Assembly: GCF_014529535.1 (NCBI RefSeq)
Contig: NW_023503408.1
Location: 990,714-1,054,713 of the forward strand
Length of the DNA stretch: 64,000 nt
Direction of reading: 5' to 3'
From: Bradysia coprophila
Taxonomy: Eukaryota; Arthropoda; Insecta; Diptera; Sciaridae
The translations under genes were made by a program, and so were the position numbers. Positions 20,799-32,002 of this stretch are shown piece after piece. How positions within the stretch are numbered: position 1 is the stretch's first letter; every line of letters begins with the position of its first letter. The notes under the pieces are model-generated. The model was not told the origin of the DNA, made no database searches, and saw nothing but the letters and a program-made list of their open reading frames with translations.

Positions 20799-21013
20799 CA
20801 ACGAAAAACAGACACAAAAAATGAAAAAGTTCGTAGAATGGTTTACGATCTGTATGTTGAAAACACCAAGCATAAAATAGGTATGGTCAATTGGCACTGA
20901 CTCTTGAACGCACTCGCAATTTTTGGTCGAAATAATATAAAAATGAGTGTTTTTACAAAACCGCTAAGTATGTTCTCCGAGCCAACATTAGACCATACCT
21001 GTTCAACATACTT

Positions 21014-21217
21014 TCACTGACAGACACCACTCATTTGCGGGGTGTTCGGTTGTTGTAAACAAAATTGTTTACCGCCAGCTCCTGGGCAACAGTATGGAGA
21101 TGGTCCATCCCATTGGCACGATCCCCCAATTGGAATGCATTCGCCTGCAGTGAATTGAATGTGGAAGCTTGCGAACAGTACCAGAAGCAATGCTAGAATT
21201 GTACTAATTGCATGCAT
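21014..21217 (-). CDS. Small secreted six-cysteine (knottin-like) peptide
   Basis: 67 residues with a clear signal peptide: a leucine-rich core (STILALLLVLFASFHIQFTA) ending near residue 25. The mature part of about 42 residues has six cysteines in the order C-x6-C-x8-CC-x8-C-x12-C, an inhibitor-cystine-knot-like spacing. Many insect secreted peptides, antimicrobial or inhibitory, use this scaffold; the role here is unknown. The gene is well formed. Minus-strand TATA is at 21648-21657, a noncoding exon of about 37 nt ends at donor GTAAGTG (exon edge 21586), a 362-nt intron ends at TTAATTCCAG, and the coding exon is 21014-21223 with six bases of 5'UTR before ATG. No related copy is visible in the window. 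Confidence 0.85.
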   Translation of the reverse strand: MHAISTILALLLVLFASFHIQFTAGECIPIGGSCQWDGPSPYCCPGAGGKQFCLQQPNTPQMSGVCQ

Positions 21218-21585
21218 GTTGAACTGGAATTAAGAAATTAGAGGGATGAGTATCGTTACAACTGTTTACTTGGTCATATAATCAAAGTCACATAAACATT
21301 TTACATGCTTCGGGAACGAAACTGAGGAAGTTTCAGAAATTTTCCCGTGATTTCATCCCTTGGCATGTAATTTGTTTTAGTGTCGTGGACGTTGAATTTA
21401 AGATAGTTGTGCGTGTAGTTTGTGCTCAATCAACAACAAGCAATATTTTCGTAAACCCATCGTCCAAGCCATATTTATGAAAACTAGTCGCTAGTAACGA
21501 TTAGCGATCAGTTAGTCATTAAATTAGCGAGATGCTTTCGCTAGTCGAACAAAATGATTTAATTGAACCCCTAATCGGCACTTAC

Positions 21586-21625
21586 AAATTGATTTCTATT
21601 ATCTTAGACAGGTAAATGAATAATG
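21586..21625 (-). other. Noncoding first exon of the cysteine-rich peptide gene (inferred)
   Basis: Lies between the expected start site about 30 bases below the TATA box and a strong donor GTAAGTG. The matching acceptor is at 21224-21225. No ORF is included. Confidence 0.5.
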
Positions 21626-21647
21626 ATCTGTCATCAGAAAGGCCACC

Positions 21648-21657
21648 CTTTTATATC
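21648..21657 (-). promoter_or_regulatory. TATA box of the cysteine-rich peptide gene
   Basis: GATATAAAAG on the minus strand, a strong TATA. Start expected around 21618-21625. Confidence 0.65.
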
Positions 21658-21659
21658 AA

Positions 21660-22700
21660 AATGTCCGCTATTATTTGTGCATCGACCCAAAACGAGCCAA
21701 TTCTGTTTTTTGTCCTTGTGCAATTTGATTTCTTTGATTTTCTCGTAAACAACACCTTCGTAACACACTTTCATTTCGCATCGTCTCGTTGATTTAATAA
21801 TTAAACAAAGAAAACAGCACAACCTTCGCAACACAGATTCATTTCTAGTATTACATCGTCTCGTTGATTTGATATTGTTTAAACAAACAAAAATAAATAA
21901 ATAATAACTTGACGCTGAATATATACTTTATAGAACGATTTAGCCGACTTCGTCCGTCAGTTTAGTCCGAATTTACTTCCCAATAACAATCAATGAAACT
22001 ACTACTGTACTGCGTGGAAACGTCCGAAACACGACAGATTAACCAATAGCCAGAATTTCTCAGAGACAAAGCTATACTGAAAATTCCGCTATTGGCTTAC
22101 TCGACGAAACAACATTTTCGCATTACATTTCAGCTTCAACATCAAAAATATTTCATTGAAAGATCTCTGGCAGTATAGGGTACCCATAGTCGTAACCGAC
22201 ATAAGAATTTTCAAAAATTTTGTGCATCCTAAATATTCTAATTAAAAATACTAATGTTGAAATGAGGGATTCTTTTGAATTTCGACTGACTTTATATATG
22301 TTTTGTTCGCTCCAAAACCAGTTCCAGATATTTTTGATCTTCCATACTTGGCTGGTTGTAAGTGGCCAAAAGTTGAAAAATTGGGTTTCGTAGTCCGGAT
22401 TTTATTTCCGTGAGGTGGCGAGGACACGGGCGTGTATGAGTTCGTTGGAAAGCTGATGTCGAGTACTACCGGGGCAAATATTAACTTCAAAAAATTTGAT
22501 GATAAACGGCCGAAAATATGACTTCAGAAAAATTTCTCACGATCGATGGAACCTCGATGAACTTTTACTATTGCTGTGATTATTTGATTAAATTATTATT
22601 TATTATGAATGTGGAGGACCTCCGCTTTACAGCGAGACCCATTTGTAGTAGTATGGAGCGTGACTACGTAACAGATGAAAACTGTGTGTTTCACTCATCC
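21660..22700. other. No gene recognised
   Basis: AT-rich sequence. Short open frames on both strands (for example 22251-22490 and 22518-22754) show no domain, start context or splice pattern that I trust. Confidence 0.5.
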
Positions 22701-22951
22701 AAACATTATGTTATGAAAATTTGGGCACTGTGGATTCATCATTCTCAACTTTAATGTCGAAAAAATGTTTCGTCGGTAAGCCATGGCGCAAGTATGTGAA
22801 AATGGACAATGTCGTGGAAAATCGACAGTAAATTCTCATTTCCACATACCTGCCATTTCTTAACGACGAAATATTTTTTTTTTTATCAAAGTTGAGAATG
22901 ATGAATCCACATTAGATCGTTCAGTGTCCACATTTTCATAACATAATGTTT
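22701..22951. mobile_element. Foldback MITE, ~100-bp arms
   Basis: Begins AAACATTATGTTATGAAAAT and ends with its complement. The arms also share CATTCTCAACTTT and CGACGAAA blocks with small indels. Spacer about 50 bp. No clear target duplication. Confidence 0.75.
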
Positions 22952-23379
22952 ATAGTATTTACGACGAAATTACATCTACACTCGCCTCACCATGATAAAA
23001 CTGAATATCACGCGCCAAAAGTTATCGGAAACCATACTTTTTTAGGCTACCACACTGTAAACAGGTCTAGGGATGTGAGCAATGTTTTACTTATGTTTTA
23101 CTACTGCATTTCCTGTGGTTATTTGTGTTATTCGCCAAAGAAAGAAATTTGATTTTAAATGAAAACGAAGGCGGAGCTTACTCTCCGTATTATAATGAAC
23201 ATCGAACGATCGACTCGTTCGGGTTTCTATCGCGTATTTTCGTTTTTACGCTTATTCTTCTTCTGTACATTTAAGTTTAACCTTGAAAGATGTGTACAAA
23301 TGCGATAGAAATGCTTGGTATTTGTTTTTGTTGTTTGTGTATTTCATGGTTTGGCAAGTGTAAAATTTTGTGCAAAACA
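22952..23379. other. No gene recognised
   Basis: Nothing with domain similarity or splice structure. Confidence 0.45.
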
Positions 23380-23538
23380 GGATTGAAACCACTCAATCAC
23401 AGTATATGTGTGAATTCGTATACCACGAGAATAATTTTTGCATACGTATGTATGATTCGTCTCGACTTCGTATCATGCAAAAATTATTCTCTCGGTATAT
23501 GAATTCACACGTATACTGTAATTTCGTGGTTTCAATCC
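23380..23538. repeat. Inverted repeat, ~75-bp arms
   Basis: GGATTGAAACCAC at the left pairs with GTGGTTTCAATCC at the right. Inner blocks GTGAATTC and GAGAATAATTTTTGCAT pair as well. Forms a hairpin with a short loop near 23460. Confidence 0.75.
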
Positions 23539-23885
23539 AAGTGATGCAAATAACCATTTCAAAACTTCGGTACATGCATGTACACACAACTGTCGTACGT
23601 TACATGTACAACTGCGTTTGTATTTTTTTCGGGTTTTTGTTACGGCGTTTTGTCGTAACTAGTGGTGAAAAGTGACACATAGAAAACCAGAGAAAAAAAG
23701 ACCCTTCGATCGCCACCCAAATCACGCACGAAAAAGTTCAGTTTTCGCAGCGCAGTTGCAGAAATATAAATTAATTTTGTTGGATTTGTGCTCTATGTCT
23801 TATTGTTATTATATTTGAAATAAGAAGCGTATCGAACGCTTTAGCTTTAGTGTGCGACAAGAAAATTAATTTATCAATTTATTTT

Positions 23886-24071
23886 AAAGTCACGCTAAAT
23901 ACGCTATATGAGCGATCAGAGATGGTGAAAAAGCATGACGTGATGGATGTACAACGGCTTTACAAGCTGAGTGGTGAATCTCGAACGGAAATGAGTGCCA
24001 AATTGGATAATTCGTCTGGCCAAAACAACACACTGGAGAACATGAGCAACAAAGTTGTCGGAACTGTCATG
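23886..24071 (+). pseudogene. Diverged RTE-clade ORF fragment
   Basis: About 62 residues (KVTLNTLYERSEMVKK, DVMDVQRLYKL, ENMSNKVVGTVM) align with the segment just after the endonuclease in the abundant RTE (RVTLNTRFQRSQLVQKSERI ... LNTKIVDTIM). Identity is low, so this is a different, older RTE lineage. No other part of that element is adjacent. Confidence 0.7.
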
Positions 24072-24146
24072 TTCAGAAATTGCACGTTTAAGCTACCCCC
24101 GGTGAACTTTGGACGCTTCAATACCTTACTTGTTTGTTTGTTTTTC

Positions 24147-24278
24147 TTAAAAATAGATAATTACTCTAGATTTGCGAGTGGAGCAACCTCGATGCAAAAC
24201 TTTTTCATCAATATTTCTGAGCATCTTTTCACCTTTTTCAAGGTCTGTTAATTGTTTTCGAATCAGAGTGGCAAGCTG
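24147..24278 (-). other. Short coiled-coil-like open frame cut by RTE-C
   Basis: Minus-strand frame QLATLIRKQLTDLEKGEKML followed by RNIDEKVLHRG and a stop. It abuts the RTE-C target site, and the frame could continue across the insertion at 27426 upwards (GPVIQL). Charged helical composition; possibly related to the frame at 12670-13086. Confidence 0.3.
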
Positions 24279-24281
24279 TAT

Positions 24282-27200
24282 TCTTCTTCTCTCTTCTTCT
24301 TCTTTTTCAGCCTTTTTCTATCCACTGCTAGATGTAGGCCTCTCCAACTTCTTTCCATTTCGTACGACCCATTGCCATTTGCTGCCAGTTTGTACCTGCA
24401 ATATTATTAATTCCGTTTGTCCATCTCTCTGGTCGTCTACCTATAGTTCGTCTTTTATATGGTCGACAGTTCATGATCTTTTTGGTCCAACGTTCGTCTG
24501 TCCTTCTAGCAATATGTCCCGCCCAGCTCCATTTCAGAGATGCTATTCTTTCCATGACATCAACGACCCTGGTTTGTTGTCGAATCCATTGATTCGTCAT
24601 TCTGTCTCTGAGTGTTATTCCAAGGCTCTTTGTGTCACTCTCAATTTATCTTCGGATGCTTTCGTTAAAGTTAACGTTTCCGCTCCATAAGTGAGCACTG
24701 GAAGGACGCAAATGTCGAAAACTTTGCGTTTCAGACTATTATTCATTTTGCTTTTGAAAATTAGTCTGAGTTTTCCGAACGCTGCCCATGCAAGACCAAT
24801 CCTACGTCTTATTTCTGCAGTTTGGTTGTCCAGACCTAACTTCAGTTTATGTCCTACATAGCTGTCGACTCGTTCAATGACAGTGTCACCAATTTTGATT
24901 TCTCTATCGTCTTCGATGTTGGTCATGACTTTTGTTTTCGATAAGTTCATCTTGAGGCCTCTTCACTTCACTTTGCTTGCCTCTTGTAGCATAAGCTGAG
25001 CCTGACCTAGATTCACTGCTATCGGTACAATGTCATCAGCGAAGCGGAGATTGCTCAGGTACTCTCCATTTATCTTTATTCCCATTTTACTCCAGTTTAA
25101 CTTTTTTAAAATACTCTGCAGAATCGCCGTGAATAATTTCGGTGAAATGGTGTCACCCTGCCTTACACCTCGGCCAATTCTGAATTTATCCGTGCTCTTA
25201 TGAAGTTTTCTACATGAAGTAGCATTTTTGTACACATATCGAATTGTGTTGGAGTACCTTGAGTCTACTCTACATTCGTCTAATGCGTCCAATATCGACC
25301 ATGTTTCCACTGAATCGAAAGCTTTTTCGAAGTCTTTGAATAGCAAGACTATGTCGATGTTGTATTCACGACACTTCTCAATAAGCGTTCTCATCACCTG
25401 CAAATGGTCGTTTGTGCTGAAACCAGATCTGAAAGCAGCTTGTTCAACAGGTTGGTAGAAGTCGAACTTGTTAGTGTTCCTATTCGTAATGATTTTCATA
25501 AACAACTTGTAGAGTGTTGACAATAGGCTGATGGGTCGGTAATTTTCCAGCTTTGTTATGTCTCCTTTTTTATGCAGCAATGTAATTACCGCATTTTCCC
25601 AGGCTTCTGGTACTTCTTCCCATTGGAGACATTGATGTAAAATTCTGTTGCAATGTTTAATATGGCATTTCGATCCGTTTGGATCGTTCCGGTTTTGTCT
25701 CGTAATTTGAAGATTTCTTTTTTGGCGTTTGGCATTTTTCTCCGTAGGACTTTCATATTGCAGTTAGCTTCAATTAGGTTTTGAGCCAATTGGACATTAT
25801 ATTTTCTTTCATCTGATCTCCTTGCTTTGTTGATACTTTTAGACAAGTTCTGGTATTCCACCGAATCTCGTCCTCCGTTTTTTACCAACTCTGCTCTTCT
25901 TGCGATCAGGTCTAATGTTTCTCTGCTGAGTTTTGATTCTTTCCCTTGGACGGATTTGCATTTGGATTTCATGAAACCCATTATTGTATCGACGATTTTG
26001 GTATTCAATTCGTCCAATTGATTGTTGACGTTATCTAATTCGGCAGTCATTTTCGTAGCAAATTCTTCATTTTGTGTGTAAAGCCGTTGTACGTCAATCC
26101 TTTCACTTTTTTGAACTAGTTGTGATCTTTGAAATCTGGTATTTAACGTGACTCTTGCACGAACCATTCGGTGATCACTAACTGTTGAAAAATTGTTTAG
26201 GACCGTAACGTTCTTAACGGTTGACTTACAGCCAGTTATGATGTAATCGATCTCATTTTTCGTTACACCATCTGCACTAGCCCAAGTCCATTTCCTTTGA
26301 GGCTTTCCGGCAAAAAATGAATTCATTGCGTACAAATTGTGTTGCTGTAGGAAGTTGAGTAAAGTATTTCCACGCTCATTTCTTTGGTCGTTGCTAAAAC
26401 TACCAATAGAAACTTCGGAGTCTTCTTCTCGTTTTCCCAGCTTCGCATTGAAATCACCGATTAGATGTGGTAATGTGATGGGTTTTCGTCCAGAGCTTTC
26501 TCGACATCTTCATAGAATCTTTCTACTTCTTCGTCATCATGGGTGGACGTGGGTACGTAAACCTGAATTAATTTGACACTGTATCTGTTATTTATCTTCA
26601 GGCTTACGTATATCACTCGATCAGATATGCTTTTCGTGTGAGTTATGCGATCCGACCACCTATTGTTTATGAACAATCCGACACCGTGCATCAGCATCTG
26701 ACTGTCACTTCCTCGATAGAAGAATGTATGCCCTGATTGTAATTTTAGGCATTCCTCTCCAGGTTTTCTCACTTCGCTCACTACCACAACATCCCATTTT
26801 ATCTTTTCTAGTTCTTCTTCCATTTCTTGCATTTTTTGTCTTGACGACAATGTTCTGGCATTATATGTGGCAATGTATAATTCGTTGTGGCTTCGTTTGA
26901 AGGTTTTTAGCATTAAAACACCACGCTTGCTACTGCGGGTTGGTGAGTATGAAAGCTTTACTTTGCTCGCCCCCGGTAATCCCCGAGCTCTGACCCGCAC
27001 ATTTCTGCACGTACCGGGACCACAGTGCCTATCAAAGTGCGACGGGGTAGTGTTACTCTTCTTGAACATTCTTTTCCATTCTTTTGAACCTATCTGAGCA
27101 AAAGGTTATTCGTCCTTTAAAAGCTTAACCTTGTAGCTAATAAGAATACTGGGATCGTCTATCCTTTGGCTTCCTGATCGTGTTGTTTCGCCTCAACGTT

Positions 27201-27414
27201 GGTCCCTTAACCCCAATTCTTTCGGCTTCCAGCAAGCTGTATCATTGAACATTCTTTCCCATTCTTTCGAACCTATCTGAGCAAAAGGTTATTCGTCCTT
27301 TAAAAGCTTAACCTTGTAGCTAATAAGAATACTGGGATCGTCTATCCTTTGGCTTCCTGATCGTGTTGTTTCGCCTCAACGTTGGTCCCTTAACCCCAAT
27401 TCTTTCGGCTTCCA
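24282..27414 (-). mobile_element. RTE-clade LINE, copy C (most complete)
   Basis: Nearly full-length minus-strand copy including the 5' untranslated part. TSD GCAAGCTGTAT lies at 24271-24281 and 27415-27425; a further copy of the same word lies at 27232-27242 because of a local duplication. The tail is an interrupted (TTC)n tract. Confidence 0.9.
24300..27069 (-). pseudogene. RTE ORF (endonuclease + RT), broken copy C
   Basis: The best view of the element's coding order. The N-terminal leader has MFKKSNTTPSHFDRHCGPGT; the endonuclease start is YIATYNARTLSSRQKM; the catalytic NEIDYII and SDHRMVRARV follow. The RT has ENYRPISLLSTLYKLF, GRGVRQGDTISPKLF and the FADDIVPIA active site (24963-25580), then the C-terminal GRRPERWTNG region. 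It is disabled: about 250 bp is missing near 25637 between linker and RT, and frameshifts lie near 26464, 25583, 24955 and 24620. The leader before the endonuclease is absent from the other copies here. Confidence 0.85.
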
Positions 27415-27427
27415 GCAAGCTGTATCA
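27062..27427. repeat. 183-bp tandem duplication at the 5' end of RTE-C
   Basis: Units 27062-27244 and 27245-27427 begin TTGAACATTCTTT and end GCAAGCTGTATCA. They differ at about two positions. The unit contains both element leader sequence and the target-site word. Confidence 0.85.
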
Positions 27428-27445
27428 CTGGTCCAAATTTCACAA

Positions 27446-27780
27446 TCCCAACAAAAATCTCTTCGAGAAAAGTGTGTCCTTTAAGTACAATTTCTAAAAT
27501 GAATGATATCGCTAGAGTTGACGCTTTCAACTTCGTTACGCAAAATTAAATTTTACATCCAATTTTAGTTCAAACAAGCTGGCTTAGGTTTTTTCATCAT
27601 CTGCCAAATAATTTTTACCAAAAAAAAAATTTGACTGAAAACAACCAAAATTTTACCAAAAAAATCTGCGTCGCATGTGGCAGATAAATTTTCTTGCTGG
27701 TCTGTTCCTGAACAACTGCCACTTTGCGACGCAGATTATTTTGATAAAATTTTGGTTGTTTCAAGTCAAATTTTTTTTTA
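27446..27780. mobile_element. Second copy of the TA foldback MITE (truncated right arm)
   Basis: Starts TCCCAACAAAAATCTCTTCG like 20038, keeps the left arm and loop, then loses homology after TCAAGTCAAATTTTT. Several indels show it is older. Confidence 0.8.
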
Positions 27781-27784
27781 TTTT

Positions 27785-28352
27785 TCATTGATGGGTCTCA
27801 CGCCTCAGTAGGTTTCAATACAGCTGAGCTACAGCCGAAAACACGTTCTAACCCTCGAAAACCACACTCAGAAACCACTTCGAGGCCAATAAAACAAAAT
27901 TCTGGTTTTTCCTGGGGTAATGGCGTATCACATTTTCATTTTTATGCCCACCCTGAGGCTCCTGCAAAATTTCATGGAGATTGGCTGACTAGTTTCCGAT
28001 ATCGACCGTCGATAGATAGATAGATAGACAGACAAAAACATACAGAGTAAGTTGAAAGATTTTGATTGTTTGGAAAAAGTCAATTTGGTGCATTTTCTAT
28101 GAAAAATGACCAACTTCAAAACGATGTATCTCCGGCAATTTTAAACCTACATAGTCGAGTTATAGCTCGTTTCAATCGTATTTGAAGCGAGAATATGATA
28201 GAATATGTGATAATAGGTGTGGTGATAAAGTCTAAAGGGCAGAAGCTGAAATGTTCGGCTATACATAGTTGCCGCGTCTCAAAAAAATGTCTTCGTTCTT
28301 TTTTTGGAAGGTAGACTGCGTCAAGTACTCCGCTATCGGTCCGGACATGATT
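27785..28352 (-). mobile_element. Modular repeat family Z, copy Z2
   Basis: Reverse-complement counterpart of 14836-15440. The GATA/GACA microsatellite is at 28011-28036, the same internal position as in Z1. Confidence 0.65.
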
Positions 28353-28734
28353 CTACTATGAACTGAACTATTTTTAGGCTATGGACCTCTACTAGTATGT
28401 AATGTCTGTACAAATTCAAAAACAAATTATAAGAAATTGTGATTAGAATTACCTTAATACAAACAACTTGCAAACATACACTTCGTCAAAATTTTGACAT
28501 TCGGACAAGAAACTTCGACAATGGATGTGTTGTTGTTTGTGTCGTTTCACTTGAAACGAAATCTCTTATTTTGTCATTATTGTCGTTTGTTCGTGCACCT
28601 AGATCAAATGAATTCAAACATGGAATCACATTGCTGGCATTGCACCTCTCGATCTTCACATGGCGCTTTGATGATGATGTCCATCGATCGCTCTTACAAC
28701 CCAGACGTTGTTTTTTTTTGTCAAAGCGCTGTCT
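28353..28734. other. No gene recognised
   Basis: A minus-strand open frame (28486-28749) has basic composition but no recognised domain. It could be diverged 3' sequence of the neighbouring LINE. Confidence 0.4.
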
Positions 28735-30835
28735 GTGGATAGAAATCATTTCGGTTTCTGTGGACCATTTGATAAATTGATGTACCAGATTTTCTGATGT
28801 CGAATCGATGTGCCACCGACCTAACAGAACATCTCATGAATCCAAGCATCGAGTTCGCTTTCGATACAACATATTCAAAGTGAAAATTAAAATTGAGAGC
28901 ACAGTCAAGAAAGACTCCAAGATCGCGAATAAGAGTCACACGTTCCAACCTGGAAGCGTCGATACAGTAGTTGAACGACACTGGATCTCTGGATCGGTGG
29001 AAGGAAATCACCTTACACTTATCAACATTCAGCGAAAGGCGGTTACGGCAACACCAGCTAGAGAGTGCGTCAAGGTCATGCTGAAGCAACATACAATCGA
29101 GTATAGAGCTCACACGAAGAAATATCTTCAAGTCATCAGCAAACAACAGAAACTTGGCTGAAGCAAACACTGATGTGACGTCATTGACAAAAACAATAAA
29201 CCAAAGAGTACCAAGGTACCTTGAAGAACTTCTGACGTAACGACAAACGATTGTGACGTCCAACTCGACAACCTCACGTACTGGGAACAGCCAATCATGT
29301 ACGAGTGAATCCAACCAAGCAGACTTGACTGAATGCCAATCTCTTTCAGTTTCTGCACTAGCAAGCTGTGAGACACTCTATCGAATGCTTTATGTATGTC
29401 AGTGTACACACCTAGCCGTCTAGCTGACAGCCGGACTCCATGACATTGACAGCCTCATTAACAAAATCCACTAGATTCTACAAAGTTGACCTCTTCCTCA
29501 TGAATCCATATTGCTTGAAAGACACAACCCTCTTTAGCTTAAGGCCAGTTCATACTCGCATACATTTTTGCGATATATGCGACCATGAACTGGCCTTAAA
29601 GAAACCTTCCAACGTTTGGGGAAACTAGTCCTTAGCGACATGTTAAATATAAAGAGAAGCGGAGCGGGCAAGACATCCGAGCAGTTCTTCAAAAACAAAG
29701 GTGAGACATTATCAGGGCCATCGCCTTTTGATGTCTTCACTCTATTGAGCGACTTATACACTTCGTCATAACTTAACGACAACGAGCCAATATCTACAGA
29801 CCTCGGAATCCCAAACTTACCACTGTCGCTTCTATCGTCAGCACTGTACACTCCCTCGAAAAAATCGGCGAACAGTTCACACTTATCTCGCATCTTATCA
29901 GCTACGACACTGCCCTTACGCATAGTCTTCGGATACCCTCTAGATTCACTCTTAAAATTCACATAGGACCAAAACCCCGTAGGATCAGAGGACAAGCTTT
30001 CTTGTACCTCAGACAGATAGAACGCATAACAAGACCGTTGGGAAGCCTGAAATTGCCTGCGAAGAGAACTGCTTCGAGCGTTTGAACCTCTTGTGAGCCA
30101 CATCCTTCCTCTGCTTTAACTTCATCGGATTATCCGTATACCAGGGTGGACGACGGAAGCACCGAGGCTTCTTCAAAGGCACATGAGAACGAAATCCAGT
30201 CAAGAGCGTTTCATAAAACACGTCAACAACAGCATCAATACCAGCCTCATCAGAAAACAACCCTTGCCAATCACAGCTGCCAAGTACGAGCTTAAGGCGG
30301 GGAAATTTGCACTACGAATGTCGAATTCGCGAACGGGTGGACTAGCTTCCTCGACACCCATTTGACTAACCATGAAATCAACCTCAATAGCACCGTGAAA
30401 GACAGCATCCACCTTACACAAAGGATCCAGAACCCAAGAGCAAATGAATCAGCTTTCGTTTCACACTCAATATTCGTTGGATACATTACCATCGTCCGGA
30501 TATTCCTCGTCCGACGCACCCACAGCAGACGATAAAGAGTCAGGGATCCATCGAACATTGGGAATGTTAAAATCACCAAGGATGAAAAAACGATCACCGT
30601 CATTCAACTCAATCAAGTCAATCACTTTCTCGAGCGCCAAATGGTACCTCAGATAGACCGGCCATAGACGAACCAGACGGAATATACAGGCAGCAGACGT
30701 ATGCGCAACAACGATCAACTTTCAGCTTGACGACCAACAATTCAACATCATCGATGCCATTAACTTCAACCACCTCACTATGAATGTACGAACGAACTGA
30801 TATCAAGCCCCTCCACCACTTACCTTTTCACTATT
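28735..30835 (-). pseudogene. CR1/Jockey-group LINE, endonuclease + RT, degraded
   Basis: Minus-strand remnant of a second LINE type. From the 5' side: GGGLISVRSYIHSE, then YLRYHLALEKVIDLIELNDG with FILGDFNIPNVRW (endonuclease), then the linker KPRCFRRPPWYTDN and FWSYVNFKSESRGYPKTM. The RT follows: VKTSKGDGPDNVSPLFLKNC, VYTDIHKAFDRVSHSLLVQK (palm aspartate) and LLFADDLKIFLRVSS (active site), then NVDKCKVISFHR. The fragments are in several frames, with a 61-bp hairpin inserted at 29539-29599. The 3' end is missing. Motif style matches CR1/Jockey-group insect LINEs; the finer clade is uncertain. Confidence 0.85.
29539..29599. mobile_element. 61-bp TTAA-ended hairpin insertion
   Basis: TTAAGGCCAGTTCATACTCG pairs with the complementary right end, closing with TTAA on both sides (29539-29542; 29596-29599). 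It interrupts the RT frame of the LINE right after PKRWK, so it is an insertion rather than element sequence. Confidence 0.75.
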
Positions 30836-31162
30836 GTTTAAGCGCATGACATCAAATTAGTTGATGTTTGCGTTGAACATTTCTGCAATTGAAATCAGTT
30901 ATAGTTGGCATGTATATCATTAGTATTTTTATTAAGTCTACTACTTCTCCTGATAAAAATATTTTCAATCTATTAAATTTCATCTTGTACTTCAATGGTT
31001 TAAGCATACATTTTGCTATGTAAAACCGCACTTGGTAGAACTCATAATTTATTGTTGTCATCGTTGTCGATGACAGATGGCAGGTTAATTGACACTCACT
31101 CATTCATGTTACCACATAAGCGGTAATTATCGAACGAGCGTTGTCGTTCGTAATGGCTCTTA
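30836..31162. other. No gene recognised
   Basis: AT-rich, with no domain-bearing frame on either strand. Confidence 0.45.
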
Positions 31163-31512
31163 TCCGAACGGCGTTCCATTATGATCCTTCTCCAAGTACA
31201 TCGCTTCAATTTTTGGCCACGATCCATTCGATGTGTCTGGTTCCATCTGTTGGAATTTCTTCCCTTTCAGCACTGTCTTGTATTTAGCGTTTTTTTTTGC
31301 AGTGTTTTCAAATTTAAAGTCACTGTCGTTGCCACTCGTGCTATTACTACTTTCACACTGAGAGTCACTTTGATTAATCTCCGATTCGTTCTCGAATATA
31401 CTTTCATCGTCACCGTCCATGATACTTTCGAGACTTTTATTTGCTTAGATATTTGACAATTAGGTGGAGATTTTGAGGTGTTTTTCTTGCAAGAGGTTAA
31501 AGCACTCTGCAT
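31163..31512 (-). pseudogene. Kinase-derived gene fragment, copy 1
   Basis: On the minus strand: a short leader (MQSALTSCKKNTSKSPPNCQ), a frameshift, then an acidic/Ser-rich region (DGDDESIFENESEINQSDSQ, TSGNDSDFKFENTAKK), then PKIEA followed in a shifted frame by VLGEGS and a stop. The second copy at 49611-50010 continues into a kinase glycine loop, which identifies VLGEGS as the start of a protein-kinase domain. The rest of the kinase is missing. The parent family cannot be named. Confidence 0.6.
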
Positions 31513-31995
31513 ACCTATGTTAGTTGTGTTACTGTTGCGATATCGCTTCCGCTACCATGGAATGCACTTAAGGATTAACTAACAAATACAAAGATTGGAA
31601 CGAAATGCAATACCTCTCAAATATTAAGGTTTTATTACCCTTAATCCTTTCTTTGGCCACTCGGCGACTATATGTACCTTCATTTTCCACCACAACAACA
31701 AAACCAAATGAACCGTCCGAAGTTTGGGAATCATCGGGTAATAAACTCATTAGCCTCATAATATTACATAAGGACCAACGTATACCTGAGTGTATGCCAA
31801 GAATTATATTTTCCAATTTTGTCTTTCTTTTCATTACAAATATCCGAGATGACTTAGCCAAATGAATTTTTGGTTCACTGTTTACAGTCATTCAGTAATG
31901 AGTTTATTACCCAAATATTCCGAAAATTTGGACGGTGCATCTGTTTTTTGCTTAGACGAACTATTCCTAGACAGGTATTTCGTACGGTAAAATGT
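31163..31995 (-). repeat. Duplicated ~0.83-kb segment, copy 1 (uninterrupted)
   Basis: The reverse complement of this segment matches 47000-49900 once the RTE-F and Y4 insertions are removed. Shared landmarks are CATTCCATGGTAGCGGAA, GGGTAATAAACTCATTAG and the acidic coding block. It supplies the empty site for both insertions. Confidence 0.8.
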
Positions 31996-32002
31996 GCGTA
32001 TC

